Assembly: GCF_900103585.1 (NCBI RefSeq)
Contig: NZ_FNHV01000025.1
Span: 56,930-120,929, forward strand
Direction: 5' to 3'
DNA: 64,000 nucleotides
From: Streptomyces sp. cf386
GTDB taxonomy: Bacteria; Actinomycetota; Actinomycetes; Streptomycetales; Streptomycetaceae
Every line of letters starts with the position of its first letter. The first letter of the stretch is position 1. A program made the translations under genes and the position numbers. Shown piece after piece: positions 1-9,700 of this stretch. The notes under the pieces are model-generated. The model was not told the origin of the DNA and made no database searches. It was given only the letters and a program-made list of their open reading frames with translations.

Positions 1-1637
1 CCGCGGTCGTTGTCCCGACGCTCGAAGGAACGCCCACCCCGGTCATCCCGACGGTCGTCCCGGCGGAAGCCGCCACGGTCGTTGTCCCGACGCTCACGAC
101 GCTCGTACGCCGGAGCCTCCGCCCGGTCGACATCCTGCACCGCCGGCTGCTCGGGCACGGCCACCTCGACGGCCTCGGCGGCCTCGGCCACCGCAGCCTG
201 CGCCTCGGCCACCGCGGCCTCCGGGTCCTCGCCACGCTCACGCGCCGCGCGGGCCACAAGCCGGTCGGACTCCTCACGCAGCTCGACGGCACGCCGCTGC
301 GCCCGCTCCAGCTGCTTGGTGAGCTGAGCCACGTCACGCTCGGCCTGCTGAGCGGCGTTGCCCGCCGACTCCGCCTGCACCTCGGTCATCGAACGGGCGC
401 CGGTGATCTCGGCGACCTCCGGGTCGAAGGCGTTGCCGCCCTGGATGATGTGGCGCGAGGCGTCGACGCCCGCGTCCTCCATCAGCCGGAAGATCTGGCG
501 CCGCTGGTGCGGCAGGGAGAGGGAGACGACCGTACCGGTCCGCCCCGCACGCGCCGTACGGCCCGCGCGGTGCAGGTAGTCCTTGTGGTCACCGGCCGGG
601 TCCACGTTCAGGACGAGGTCGATGCCGTCGACGTGGATACCGCGCGCGGCGACATCGGTCGCGACGAGCACGTTGACGTACCCGTCCTTGAAGTCGGCCA
701 GCGTCCGGGTCCGGGCGCCCTGGGTCATGCCGCCGTGCAGCGCGTCGGCCTTCGCACCGGCGTCGCGCAGCTGCTCGGCGACACGGTCGGCGCCCAGCTG
801 GGTGCGGACGAAGATGATGGTGCGGCCCTTGCGGGAGGCGATCGCGGCGGTGACCGGCGCCTTGTCCTTGGGCTTCACGATCAGGATGTGGTGCGACATG
901 GTCGTCACGGCACCCTGTGCGGCGTCGACCTCGTGCAGGACCGGGTCCTTCAGGTACCGGTCGACGAGGGTCTTGATCTCGTTCTCCATGGTCGCGGAGA
1001 ACAGCATCCGCTGACCGCCCGCCGGAACCTGGTCCAGCAGCTCGGTGACCTCGGGCAGGAAGCCCAGGTCGGACATCTGGTCGGCCTCGTCGAGAACCGC
1101 GACCTCGACGTCCTCGAGCGAGCAGGCGCCGCGGTTGATGATGTCGCGGAGGCGGCCGGGAGTGGCCACCAGCACATCCACACCCCGCTCGAGGGCGTAG
1201 ATCTGGTTGCCCATGGACGTACCGCCGCAGACGACCTTCATCTTCAGGCCGAGCTGGTCGCCGTAGGGCTGGAGGGCGTCCGCGACCTGCATCGCGAGCT
1301 CACGGGTCGGGGTGAGGATGATGGCGCGCGGCTTGTGCTTCTCGGTGCGGCCGCCGGAGAGGCGGGCCAGCGTCGGCAGGCCGAACGACAGCGTCTTGCC
1401 GGAGCCGGTGCGACCGCGGCCCAGGATGTCCTTGCCGGCCAGGGCGTCCGGGATGGTCGCGGCCTGGATCGGGAAGGGGGTGGTCACGCCGTTCTGCGCG
1501 AGCTTGCGCACGACGCCCTCGGGGAGACCGAGGTCCGCGAAGGTGACCTCGGGGGTCGTCTCCGCCGTCGTCTCTTCGACGGTGTCGTTCTCGCCGTTCT
1601 CGGGCACGACGACGTGATCAGTACTGGAAATGGACAT
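1..1637 (-). CDS. DEAD-box ATP-dependent RNA helicase (C-terminus cut by window edge)
   Basis: Superfamily 2 RNA helicase acting on RNA duplexes in the cytoplasm; family roles are ribosome assembly, RNA turnover and cold adaptation, but the substrate here is unknown. From the ATG at 1637 one can read an acidic N-terminus, a Q-motif zone (Phe33 to Gln58), Walker A GRTGSGKT near 75-82, PTREL, the VLDEADQ motif II near 183, SAT, and motif VI HRAGRTARAG. After about residue 430 it becomes a charged, Ala/Glu/Arg-rich helical stretch and then an Arg/Asp/Gly-rich tail with repeated RRDNDRGG-like units that runs off the left edge. Such basic tails are typical of actinobacterial DEAD proteins and probably bind RNA. 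About 545 residues are visible. Confidence 0.93.
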   Translation of the reverse strand, partial: MSISSTDHVVVPENGENDTVEETTAETTPEVTFADLGLPEGVVRKLAQNGVTTPFPIQAATIPDALAGKDILGRGRTGSGKTLSFGLPTLARLSGGRTEKHKPRAIILTPTRELAMQVADALQPYGDQLGLKMKVVCGGTSMGNQIYALERGVDVLVATPGRLRDIINRGACSLEDVEVAVLDEADQMSDLGFLPEVTELLDQVPAGGQRMLFSATMENEIKTLVDRYLKDPVLHEVDAAQGAVTTMSHHILIVKPKDKAPVTAAIASRKGRTIIFVRTQLGADRVAEQLRDAGAKADALHGGMTQGARTRTLADFKDGYVNVLVATDVAARGIHVDGIDLVLNVDPAGDHKDYLHRAGRTARAGRTGTVVSLSLPHQRRQIFRLMEDAGVDASRHIIQGGNAFDPEVAEITGARSMTEVQAESAGNAAQQAERDVAQLTKQLERAQRRAVELREESDRLVARAARERGEDPEAAVAEAQAAVAEAAEAVEVAVPEQPAVQDVDRAEAPAYERRERRDNDRGGFRRDDRRDDRGGRSFERRDNDR

Positions 1638-1902
1638 GCGTATGCGAAACCTTCCGGAGTCTCGTCGGCACGCGCCCGTCAACTCCGTGATTCGCAATAC
1701 GACCGCCTCAATGCGGTCAGCCACGGCAAGGGAGAGTACGCGCCACACGGCGCGCTCTGCAGTGGCGCCGGGCAAATGGGATCAAACGATCTACCACCAT
1801 ACGCACCCCCTGCCCCCCAAGGCAAACCGACGTCCACCGGTGTAGGCAACGTCACTCGCCACCACCCCCTCACGGCTCGGCGACTCGCCGCCCGACCTCA
1901 CG

Positions 1903-2439
1903 TCACGCCGGCGCCCCCGCGGCCGGTGCAGGCTCCCGCTGGGCCAGCTGCGGCCCCGTCTCCTCGTGCGCCGACGAGGACGGCTCGGCCTGCGTGGGCG
2001 TCGGCTCGGCGGTCGTCGGCTGCTCGGTCGGCGTCGGCTCCGGATCCGGCGTCCGGGTGGGCGTCGGCTCAGCGGTGGGCGTGGGCCCCGGCTTCTCGCT
2101 CTGCCCCGGCTTCACCGGCTGGCCCCCCGCGGGAGCGGACGCGCTCACGCCCGCGGACGGCGAAGCCGAGGGAGCGGCCGACTTCGCCGCCCCCTTCTTC
2201 TTGTCGCCTTCGCCCTTCTTCTTCCCCCGCTCACCGGCATCCGAGCGCCCCCCGACGCCGACCCCGCCACCGGACACGGCCGACCCCCCGTCGGGCGCCT
2301 CACCGCCCCGCTGCCCGGCCGACCGCGACGGCTTCGCGCTCCCGCCTCCGCCGTCGTCACCCACGCTCATACAGCCGGCGGCTGCGGCGACGGCCATCAC
2401 CGTGGCGACCAGACGGACGGGTACGTACAAGGGGCGCAC
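1903..2439 (-). CDS. Pro/Thr/Ser-rich putative lipoprotein
   Basis: Function not recognised. The protein (178 aa from the GTG at 2439) opens with a short basic segment, a hydrophobic stretch and a lipobox-like AAGC with Cys near residue 23, so it is probably a membrane-anchored lipoprotein. The rest is low complexity: a Gly/Ser-rich part, a Lys/Gly-rich part, and a long tract of Pro-Thr-Glu-Pro repeats that would be extended, cell-wall spanning and possibly O-glycosylated. The GTG was chosen because GGAGGT lies 7 nt upstream; a TTG at 2454 is also in frame but overlaps that Shine-Dalgarno site. No partner is evident among the neighbours. Confidence 0.6.
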   Translation of the reverse strand: MRPLYVPVRLVATVMAVAAAAGCMSVGDDGGGGSAKPSRSAGQRGGEAPDGGSAVSGGGVGVGGRSDAGERGKKKGEGDKKKGAAKSAAPSASPSAGVSASAPAGGQPVKPGQSEKPGPTPTAEPTPTRTPDPEPTPTEQPTTAEPTPTQAEPSSSAHEETGPQLAQREPAPAAGAPA

Positions 2440-2549
2440 GCGAGCCACCTCCAAGGGCGGGCGTAGAAGTCAACCTGCCCAACTCCCGCCGCCCACAAGA
2501 GGACACGCGCTCCGCGACAGAGCCTCACACCCGCGCGACCGGCGCCCGC

Positions 2550-2900
2550 TCACCCGTACCCGAGCGCATGCAGCCGCGCGTCGTCGATCCCGAAGTGATG
2601 CGCGATCTCGTGCACCACGGTCACCTCGGTCTCCTCGACGACCTCCTCCCGCGACTCGCACATCCGCAGCGTCGGCCCCCGGTAGATCGTGATCCGGTCC
2701 GGCAGCACCCCGGCGTACCACTCCCCGCGCTCGGTCAGCGGAGTCCCCTCGTACAACCCGAGCAGCTCGGGATCGTCGGCGGGCGGTTCGTCCTCGACGA
2801 ACACCGCGACGTTGTCCATCAGCCGCGTCAACTCCGGCGGAATCCGGTCCAGCGCCTCGGCGACCAGTTCCTCGAACTCCTCGCGCGTCATCTCCAGCAC
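2550..2900 (-). CDS. Small metallopeptidase-family protein (minimal zincin, HEXXH)
   Basis: A 116-aa protein of the small zincin family annotated as metallopeptidase family protein in actinobacteria. The C-terminal part carries HEIAHHFGI, a complete HEXXH zinc motif followed by the usual Gly/Asp-rich end. The region before it, with REEVVEETEVTVV, matches the family pattern. The substrate is unknown and many family members have no shown protease activity. The GTG at 2900 gives MLEMTREEF, the usual family N-terminus; the ATG at 2891 is an alternative, and the upstream open frame to 3020 lacks family-like sequence. It is divergent from the metallophosphoesterase that starts at 2995. Confidence 0.85.
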   Translation of the reverse strand: MLEMTREEFEELVAEALDRIPPELTRLMDNVAVFVEDEPPADDPELLGLYEGTPLTERGEWYAGVLPDRITIYRGPTLRMCESREEVVEETEVTVVHEIAHHFGIDDARLHALGYG

Positions 2901-2994
2901 ACGCCCATTGTCGGGTACGACGCCCACCACGCCGCCGGGAAGGAGCCGCCAACGGCCCCGCATATCCATCCCCACGCTTGGGCATACGGGACCA

Positions 2995-4566
2995 ATGGCC
3001 CGCGTCCCCGCCGCAGTCACGAAGGCCCTCGGACACCTACCGAGGGCACCGCGCGCCCTGGCCCGCCGCTACGCCATCCGCCGCCCGAGCCCCACCCCGG
3101 AACTGGTCACCCAGCCCCACCCCTGGACACGCGCCCTCGGCCTGGTCGCGGTCGTCCTCATCGGCACCTGGCTGGGCCTGCTGGTCGTCGGCAACGTACG
3201 GGTCCCGGTCGGCCCCATGAACACGACGATGACCCTGCGCCCCTCCCTCACCGGCGGCACGAAGATCAACGTCTCCCCGCTCGGCGCCCTCCAGCTGGAC
3301 AGCCACATCGCCCCCGTCCGCCTGGACGTCAACGTCGACCAGCTCGACCCCGCCCGTTCCCAGGCCCTCGTCGACCACCCCGAACGCCTCTCCGGCCTCC
3401 AGGACGAGGTCGCCCAGGACGTCACCCACGGCACCGGTGACCTGGCCCTGCGCAGCTGCGTGGCCGTCGTCACCGGCGCCACCGCACTGGGCCTCGCCGT
3501 CTACCGCCGCCCCCGCCGGGCCCTCGCGGCCGGCGGCCTCGCCCTCACCCTCCTGGCCGCCTCCGGCGGCACGGCGTTCGCCACCTGGAACCCCGAATCG
3601 GTCCTGGAGCCGAAGTTCTCGGGCCTGCTCTCCTCCGCCCCGTCCCTGGTCGGCAACGCGCGCAGCATCGTCACCGAATTCGACGTCTACCAGAAGGAGT
3701 TGGCCCGCCTGGTCACCAACGTGACCAAGCTCTACGACGCCACGTCCACGCTCCCCGCGTACGCCCCGGACCCGAGCACCATCCGCGTCCTGCACGTCTC
3801 CGACATCCACCTCAACCCGGCGAGCTGGAAGATCATCGCCTCGCTCGTCGACCAGTACAAGGTCGATGTGATCGTCGACTCCGGCGACACCATGGACCAC
3901 GGCACGGCCGCCGAGAACGGCTTCCTGGACCCCGTCGAGGACCTCGGCGCCCCCTACGTCTGGGTCCGCGGCAACCACGACTCCCGCCTCACCCAGCGCT
4001 ATCTCGAAGGCCTGAAGAACGTCCACGTCCTGGACGCCGGCAAGGCGAAGACCGTCGCGGGCCTGCGCTTCGCGGGCATCGGCGACCCCCAGTTCACCCC
4101 CGACCGCTCCACGGTCCCCGGCGGCGACGCGGCCAACGAACTGGCGGGCGCCCGCCTGGCCACGTCCCTGCGCGACCAGAAAACCGCCGGCACCCCCGTG
4201 GACGTGGCCGTCGCCCACGAGCCGGTGGCCGCCCGCCAGACCGACGGCGAGGTCCCGCTCGCCCTCGCCGGCCACCTCCATCACCAGGAGATGGAGGTCC
4301 TGCCGTACGGCACCCGCCTGCGCATCGAGGGCTCCACGGGCGGCAGCGGACTGCGCGCGATCGAGGGCGAACACCCCGACCCCATCCAGACGTCGATCCT
4401 CTACTTCGACCGCGACACCCGCCGCCTCCAGGCCTGGGACGAGATCGAACTGGGCGGCCTGGGCCTGACGACGGCGGAGGTGAGCCGCCACCTGGTGGAG
4501 GAGAACCAGCCGGCCGACTCGACCCCGTCCCCCACCTCTCCCACCTCGCTCACCCCCACCCCGTAA
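2995..4566 (+). CDS. Membrane metallophosphoesterase
   Basis: A 523-aa calcineurin-like phosphoesterase tethered to the membrane. Hydrophobic segments are visible near residues 45-67 and again near 160-195, leaving a C-terminal catalytic domain. All dinuclear-metal motifs are present: VSDIH (D-x-H, about residue 270), DSGDTMDHG, RGNHDS, VAHEP and GHLHH. Family members hydrolyse phosphodiesters or phosphomonoesters; the substrate is not predictable. The C-terminus is a Pro/Thr/Ser-rich tail. The ATG at 2995 was chosen over an in-frame start at 2689 because the latter would run through the antisense of the small metallopeptidase gene. Divergent transcription from about 2900-2995. Confidence 0.88.
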   Translation: MARVPAAVTKALGHLPRAPRALARRYAIRRPSPTPELVTQPHPWTRALGLVAVVLIGTWLGLLVVGNVRVPVGPMNTTMTLRPSLTGGTKINVSPLGALQLDSHIAPVRLDVNVDQLDPARSQALVDHPERLSGLQDEVAQDVTHGTGDLALRSCVAVVTGATALGLAVYRRPRRALAAGGLALTLLAASGGTAFATWNPESVLEPKFSGLLSSAPSLVGNARSIVTEFDVYQKELARLVTNVTKLYDATSTLPAYAPDPSTIRVLHVSDIHLNPASWKIIASLVDQYKVDVIVDSGDTMDHGTAAENGFLDPVEDLGAPYVWVRGNHDSRLTQRYLEGLKNVHVLDAGKAKTVAGLRFAGIGDPQFTPDRSTVPGGDAANELAGARLATSLRDQKTAGTPVDVAVAHEPVAARQTDGEVPLALAGHLHHQEMEVLPYGTRLRIEGSTGGSGLRAIEGEHPDPIQTSILYFDRDTRRLQAWDEIELGGLGLTTAEVSRHLVEENQPADSTPSPTSPTSLTPTP

Positions 4567-4572
4567 ACCGTT

Positions 4573-4602
4573 TTGGCGATACCTCCCGCCATCCCATATG
4601 CT
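4573..4602 (+). promoter_or_regulatory. Putative promoter of the tRNA-Glu-Asp-Phe cluster
   Basis: TTGGCG at 4573 and TATGCT at 4597 are separated by 18 nt and lie 45 nt upstream of tRNA-Glu, just after the phosphoesterase stop codon. This resembles a vegetative HrdB-type promoter. Seen by eye only. Confidence 0.45.
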
Positions 4603-4646
4603 TCTCACGTCCCCGACGCGCTGAGAAGCGCCCAGGCGGGCCGATA

Positions 4647-4719
4647 GCCCTCATCGTCTAGCGGCCTAGGACGCCGCCCTTTCAAGGCGGTAGCACGGGT
4701 TCGAATCCCGTTGGGGGCA
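4647..4719 (+). tRNA. tRNA-Glu (TTC)
   Basis: A 73-nt cloverleaf with acceptor stem GCCCTCA/TGGGGGC, anticodon loop CTTTCAA giving anticodon TTC, and T-arm GGGTTCGAATCCC. CCA is not encoded. First of three tRNA genes in a probable single transcript. Confidence 0.96.
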
Positions 4720-4757
4720 CGCAACACCGTGTGCGACACTGTCGTACGCAACAGCTT

Positions 4758-4832
4758 GGTCCTGTGGAGCAGTTTGGAGTGCTCGCCACCCTGTCAAGGT
4801 GGAGGCCGCGGGTTCAAATCCCGTCAGGACCG
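4758..4832 (+). tRNA. tRNA-Asp (GTC), copy 1
   Basis: A 75-nt cloverleaf with acceptor stem GGTCCTG/CAGGACC, anticodon stem CCACC/GGTGG around anticodon GTC, and T-arm GGGTTCAAATCCC. The gene is identical in sequence to the copy at 10749-10823. CCA is not encoded. Confidence 0.96.
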
Positions 4833-4856
4833 CTGAGGCTTTCTCGAAGGCCTCGT

Positions 4857-4930
4857 GGCTGGGTAGCTCAGTTGGTACGAGCGTCCGCCTGAAAAGCGGA
4901 AGGTCGCCGGTTCGACCCCGGCCCCAGCCA
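4857..4930 (+). tRNA. tRNA-Phe (GAA)
   Basis: A 74-nt cloverleaf with acceptor stem GGCTGGG/CCCAGCC, anticodon stem CCGCC/GGCGG-type around TGAAAA giving anticodon GAA, and T-arm CCGGTTCGACCCCGG. Last gene of the cluster, followed at once by a strong terminator. Confidence 0.95.
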
Positions 4931-4939
4931 CTCAGTACG

Positions 4940-4970
4940 AAAACCCCCACCGGATCCCGGTGGGGGTTTT
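4940..4970 (+). terminator. Rho-independent terminator after the tRNA cluster
   Basis: AAAACCCCCACCG and CGGTGGGGGTTTT form a long perfect stem with a 5-nt loop and end in a T tract. It closes the Glu-Asp-Phe tRNA transcript. Confidence 0.9.
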
Positions 4971-5000
4971 CGTCGCTCACAGGGAGCCTGAGGGGGGTTC

Positions 5001-6629
5001 TTGAGACGCATCGCCCAAGGACTGGTGACAGCTGTCGCCGTCCTGTTCTCCACACTCGCCATACCCGGCTCGGCCCACGCCGCGGGGCCGACCGTCCAGT
5101 CGGCGTCCAGTGACCAGGCCGACTGGTCGGTCATCCGGGTCCGGCTCAACTACAGCGGTGAGATCGCCAAGGTCAGCGCGGCGCTTCGGCCCGTCGGCAG
5201 CGGGGAGTCGGAGGCGCCGGTCGCCACGGTCACCGACTTCACGCAGAAGTACTGGGTCAGCTCGTGGGAGGGGATCTGGGCCTCGCAGCCCGTCCACCTG
5301 GACACCCTCGGCGACTACACGATCGACGTCGAGGCCACGAACACCGCGGGCGAGACCACCGTCCAGAAGAACGCGGGCACGCTGCACTACGCGAAGCAGC
5401 CCGTCATCAGCGGTTTCGCCGTCACGCCGAGCGAGCCGGACATCGAGCACAAGACGGTCACCGCCACCGGCGACATGGTCCTCCGTGACCCCAGCACCCG
5501 CGAGACGGTGCCGCTGCCCGGTGCCACCGTGGACCTCACGTTCGACCAGAACGAGGACAAGACGGCCGTCACGGACGACGCCGGCCACTTCTCGGCCACC
5601 CACGAGGCGGTGGAGGGCGGCTGGACCTTCGCCCAGTACAACGGCGACCTCGGCTTCGCCACCAGCCCCTGGATCGACGTCAGGCCGAAGGCCGCGCCGA
5701 CCCGGTTCGTCCTGGACAAGAGCAGCTATCACGTCACCGCCGGCGACAAGATCAATGTCACCGGCACGCTCCAGTACCAGTACGGCACCGAGTGGAAGCC
5801 GCTGGCCGGCATCCCGCTGGAGATGGACTACAAGGACTGCACCACCTGCAGCCCCGTCGAGTCGACCACCGACGCGAACGGCCGTTTCTCCTTCGCGAGG
5901 TACCCGTACGGCAGCAAGTCCGTGTACGAGGTGGGCTTCCCGCCGTACCCGTACAACGCCTTCATCCAGCGCACCGCGACCGCCGACGTCACCGTCGCGG
6001 TCACGGCCACGACGAAGTTCACCGAGTTCACGGCGCGCCAGGACAAGTACGCGCAGCTCGAGATCACCGGCAGCCTCGACGCTATCGGGCGCGACAGCAG
6101 TGACCAGGTCAGCGTGGACATCCAGTACTCGGCCAACGGCACCAGCGGCTGGACCACGAAGAAGACCGTGAAGACCAGCTTCGGCTCGCAGTTCATCGTG
6201 GAGCGGCTGCCGGGCTACACGGACGGCTACTGGCGACTGCGCTACGCCGGCTCCACCACCAAGGACATCCTGGGCACCGTCAGCAAGAGCCTGCGCAAGA
6301 ACCGTGCCCTCACCCGGATCAAGGACGCCAACGCGTCTCCCGAGCCGGTGTCCAAGGGCCGGACGATCACCGTGAAGGGCGTGCTCCAGGAGCGCAAGGT
6401 CGGCACGACGACCTGGAAGGCGTACGGCGGGAAGAAGGTGCAGATCCTCTTCCGGCCCAAGGGCAAGAACACCTGGTATCTGATGGCCACCGTCACCACG
6501 AAGACGAACGGATCCTTCAGCAAGGGCTTCAAGGCCCAGCAGGACGGCACCTGGGTGCCCGTCCATCTGTATCCCGACAGCAAGCACTTCGTGGGCGACG
6601 GCCGGGAGGACTACGTCGACGTGCGGTGA
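5001..6629 (+). CDS. Secreted multi-domain protein with Ig-like repeats
   Basis: A 542-aa exported protein of unknown function. A TTG start at 5001, preceded by a G-rich AGGGGGG site, gives a classic signal peptide (RR near the N-terminus, hydrophobic core, SAHA/A cleavage near residue 28). The mature part is rich in Thr, Val, Lys and Asp and breaks into about four beta-sandwich-like segments; phrases such as GATVDLTFDQNEDKT and DDAGHFSATHEA, and again TTDANGRFSFARY, look like carboxypeptidase-regulatory/Ig-like folds. A Cys pair (CTTC) lies mid-protein. No catalytic motif was recognised, so an adhesive or structural cell-surface role is an inference only. Confidence 0.75.
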   Translation: MRRIAQGLVTAVAVLFSTLAIPGSAHAAGPTVQSASSDQADWSVIRVRLNYSGEIAKVSAALRPVGSGESEAPVATVTDFTQKYWVSSWEGIWASQPVHLDTLGDYTIDVEATNTAGETTVQKNAGTLHYAKQPVISGFAVTPSEPDIEHKTVTATGDMVLRDPSTRETVPLPGATVDLTFDQNEDKTAVTDDAGHFSATHEAVEGGWTFAQYNGDLGFATSPWIDVRPKAAPTRFVLDKSSYHVTAGDKINVTGTLQYQYGTEWKPLAGIPLEMDYKDCTTCSPVESTTDANGRFSFARYPYGSKSVYEVGFPPYPYNAFIQRTATADVTVAVTATTKFTEFTARQDKYAQLEITGSLDAIGRDSSDQVSVDIQYSANGTSGWTTKKTVKTSFGSQFIVERLPGYTDGYWRLRYAGSTTKDILGTVSKSLRKNRALTRIKDANASPEPVSKGRTITVKGVLQERKVGTTTWKAYGGKKVQILFRPKGKNTWYLMATVTTKTNGSFSKGFKAQQDGTWVPVHLYPDSKHFVGDGREDYVDVR

Positions 6630-6709
6630 CGCGGGTCGAGTGACGTGAGCGGGGGCGGGCCCAAAAGGGTTCGCCCCTTCTTTCCCCGGGATGAGATCCT
6701 GGACCGCGT

Positions 6710-9700
6710 ATGTCTACGCACCCTGCCCCCGCCCTCGGCCCACTGGCCCCCCGTCTGACCGAGCTCTCCCTGCGCGATGCGCATCGACTCGGTCGGCGGC
6801 TCGAAGGTGCGCGCAAGATCCGCAAGCCGGAGGCGCGCGCCGCCGTGCTCGCCGAGATCGAGGCGGACATCGCCAAGGGCGAGGAGCGGATCGCCACCCG
6901 CCGCACCCTCGTACCCGCGGTCAGCTACCCCGAGCAGCTGCCCGTCAGTCAGAAGAAGGACGCGATCGCGGCCGCCATCCGCGACCACCAGGTCGTGATC
7001 GTCGCCGGTGAGACCGGGTCCGGCAAGACCACGCAGATCCCGAAGATCTGCCTGGAACTCGGCCGCGGGGTACGCGGCATGATCGGCCACACCCAGCCCC
7101 GCCGTATCGCCGCGCGCACGGTCGCCGAGCGGGTGGCGGAGGAGCTCGACACGCCGCTGGGCGAGTCCGTCGGCTGGAAGGTCCGCTTCACCGACCAGGT
7201 GAACCCGGACGCCACCTTCGTCAAGCTGATGACCGACGGCATCCTGCTCGCCGAGATCCAGACCGACCGCGAGCTGCGCGCCTACGACACGATCATCATC
7301 GACGAGGCGCACGAGCGGTCCCTCAACATCGACTTCCTGCTCGGGTATCTGGCCCAGCTGCTGCCCAAGCGGCCGGACCTCAAGGTCGTGATCACCTCCG
7401 CGACCATCGACCCCGAGCGCTTCTCCCGCCACTTCGGCGACGCCCCGATCGTCGAGGTCAGCGGGCGGACGTATCCCGTGGAGGTCCGCTACCGCCCGCT
7501 CCTCGAAGAGGACTCCGACGACGCCGACCGCGACCAGATCACCGCGATCTGCGATGCCGTCGAGGAGCTCCAGAGCGAAGGCAAGGGCGACATCCTCGTC
7601 TTCCTCTCGGGTGAGCGGGAGATCCGGGACACCGCCGACGCGCTGGTGAAGAAGAACTACCGGTTCACGGAAGTCCTCCCCCTCTACGCCCGTCTCTCGC
7701 ACGCCGAGCAGCATCGTGTCTTCCAGCCCCACACCGGGCGCAGGATCGTTCTGGCGACCAACGTCGCCGAGACCTCCCTCACCGTCCCCGGCATCAAGTA
7801 CGTCATCGACCCCGGCTTCGCCCGGATCAGCCGGTACAGCCACCGCACGAAGGTGCAGCGGCTCCCCATCGAGGCGATCTCGCAGGCCAGCGCCAACCAG
7901 CGCAAGGGCCGCTGCGGCCGTACGTCGGACGGCGTCTGCATCCGCCTGTACTCCGAGGACGACTTCCTCGCCCGCCCGGAGTTCACGGACGCGGAGATCC
8001 TGCGGACGAACCTCGCCTCCGTCATCCTGCAGATGACCGCGGCCGGCCTCGGCGACATCGAGAAGTTCCCGTTCATCGACCCGCCGGACCACCGCAACAT
8101 CCGCGACGGCGTCCAGCTCCTCCAGGAGCTCGGCGCGCTGGACCCGGCGCAGAAGGACGTACGCAAGCGGCTCACGGACACCGGCCGCAAGCTCGCTCAG
8201 CTCCCCGTCGACCCGCGGCTGGCCCGCATGGTCCTGGAGGCCGACCGCAACGGCTGTGTCCGCGAGGTCATGGTCATAGCGGCCGCGCTCTCCATCCAGG
8301 ACCCGCGCGAGCGCCCCGCCGACAAGCAGGCCCAGGCCGACCAGCAGCACGCCCGCTTCAAGGACGAGACCAGCGACTTCCTCGCCTACCTCAACCTCTG
8401 GCGCTACGTCCGCGAGCAGCAGAAGGAACGCGGCTCGTCGTCCTTCCGCCGGATGTGCAAGCAGGAGTACCTGAACTTCCTGCGCATCCGCGAATGGCAG
8501 GACATCTACACCCAGCTGCGCACCGTCGCCAAGCAGATGGGCATCCATCTGAATGAGGACGACGCTCCCGCCGACCGCGTGCATGTCTCCCTCCTCGCCG
8601 GCCTCCTCTCCCACATCGGGATGAAGGACGTGAAGGAAGGCGCGAAGAACGACTACCTGGGTGCCCGCAGCGCCAAGTTCGCGATCTTCCCCGGCTCGGC
8701 CCTCTTCAAGAAGCCCCCGCGCTTCGTGATGTCGGCGGAACTCGTGGAGACCTCCCGTCTCTGGGCCCGCGTCAACGCCAAGATCGAGCCCGAGTGGGTC
8801 GAACCGCTCGCCGAGCACCTCCTCAAGCGCACCTACTCCGAACCGCACTGGGAGAAGGACCAGGCGGCGGTGATGGCGTACGAGAAGGTCACGCTGTACG
8901 GCGTCCCGATCATCGCCCAGCGCAAGGTGAACTACGGCCGTATCGACCCGGAGGCCAGCCGCGAGCTGTTCATCCGCAACGCCCTGGTCGAGGGCGACTG
9001 GCGCACGCACCACAAGTTCTTCGCCGACAACCGCCGGCTCCTCAGCGAGGTCGAGGAGCTGGAGCACCGGGCCCGGCGCCGGGACATCGTCGTCGACGAC
9101 GAGACGCTGTTCGACTTCTACGACCAGAAGGTCCCCGACCACGTCGTGTCGGGCGCCCACTTCGACTCCTGGTGGAAGCGCAAGCGGCACGAGCAGCCGG
9201 AGTTCCTGGACTTCGAGCGCGAGATGCTCATCCGGGAGTCGGCGGAGGCGGTCACCAAGGCCGACTATCCCGACTCGTGGCGGCAGGGGCAGCTGAAGTT
9301 CCGGGTCACCTACCAGTTCGAGCCGGGCGCGGACGCCGACGGTGTGACGGTCCACATCCCGCTCCAGGTGCTCAACCAGGTCACGGACGAGGGCTTCGAC
9401 TGGCAGATCCCGGGTCTGCGCGAGGAGTTGGTGACGGAACTCATCCGTTCCCTCCCCAAGCCGATCCGGCGCAACTACGTGCCGGCGCCGAACTTCGCGA
9501 AGCGGTTCCTGGACGCGGCGGTGCCCTTGCAGGAGCCGCTGACGGTGACCATGGCGCGCGAGCTGAAGCGCATGGTGGGAGTGCCCTTCACCGCCGACGA
9601 CTTCGACTGGCCGAGGGTCCCCGACCACCTCCGCATCACCTTCCGGATCATCGACGAGCGCCGTCGCAAGCTGGCCGAGGACAAGGATCTGGAGACGCTG

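Noticed and set aside
450..3440. A 996-codon plus-strand open frame covering three genes
   Set aside because: It is antisense to the DEAD helicase and lipoprotein, has Val/Asp/Gly-rich artefact composition, and lacks a ribosome binding site; long shadow frames are normal at this GC content.
6611..9628. A 1005-codon minus-strand frame
   Set aside because: Exact antisense shadow of hrpA with no recognisable domain.
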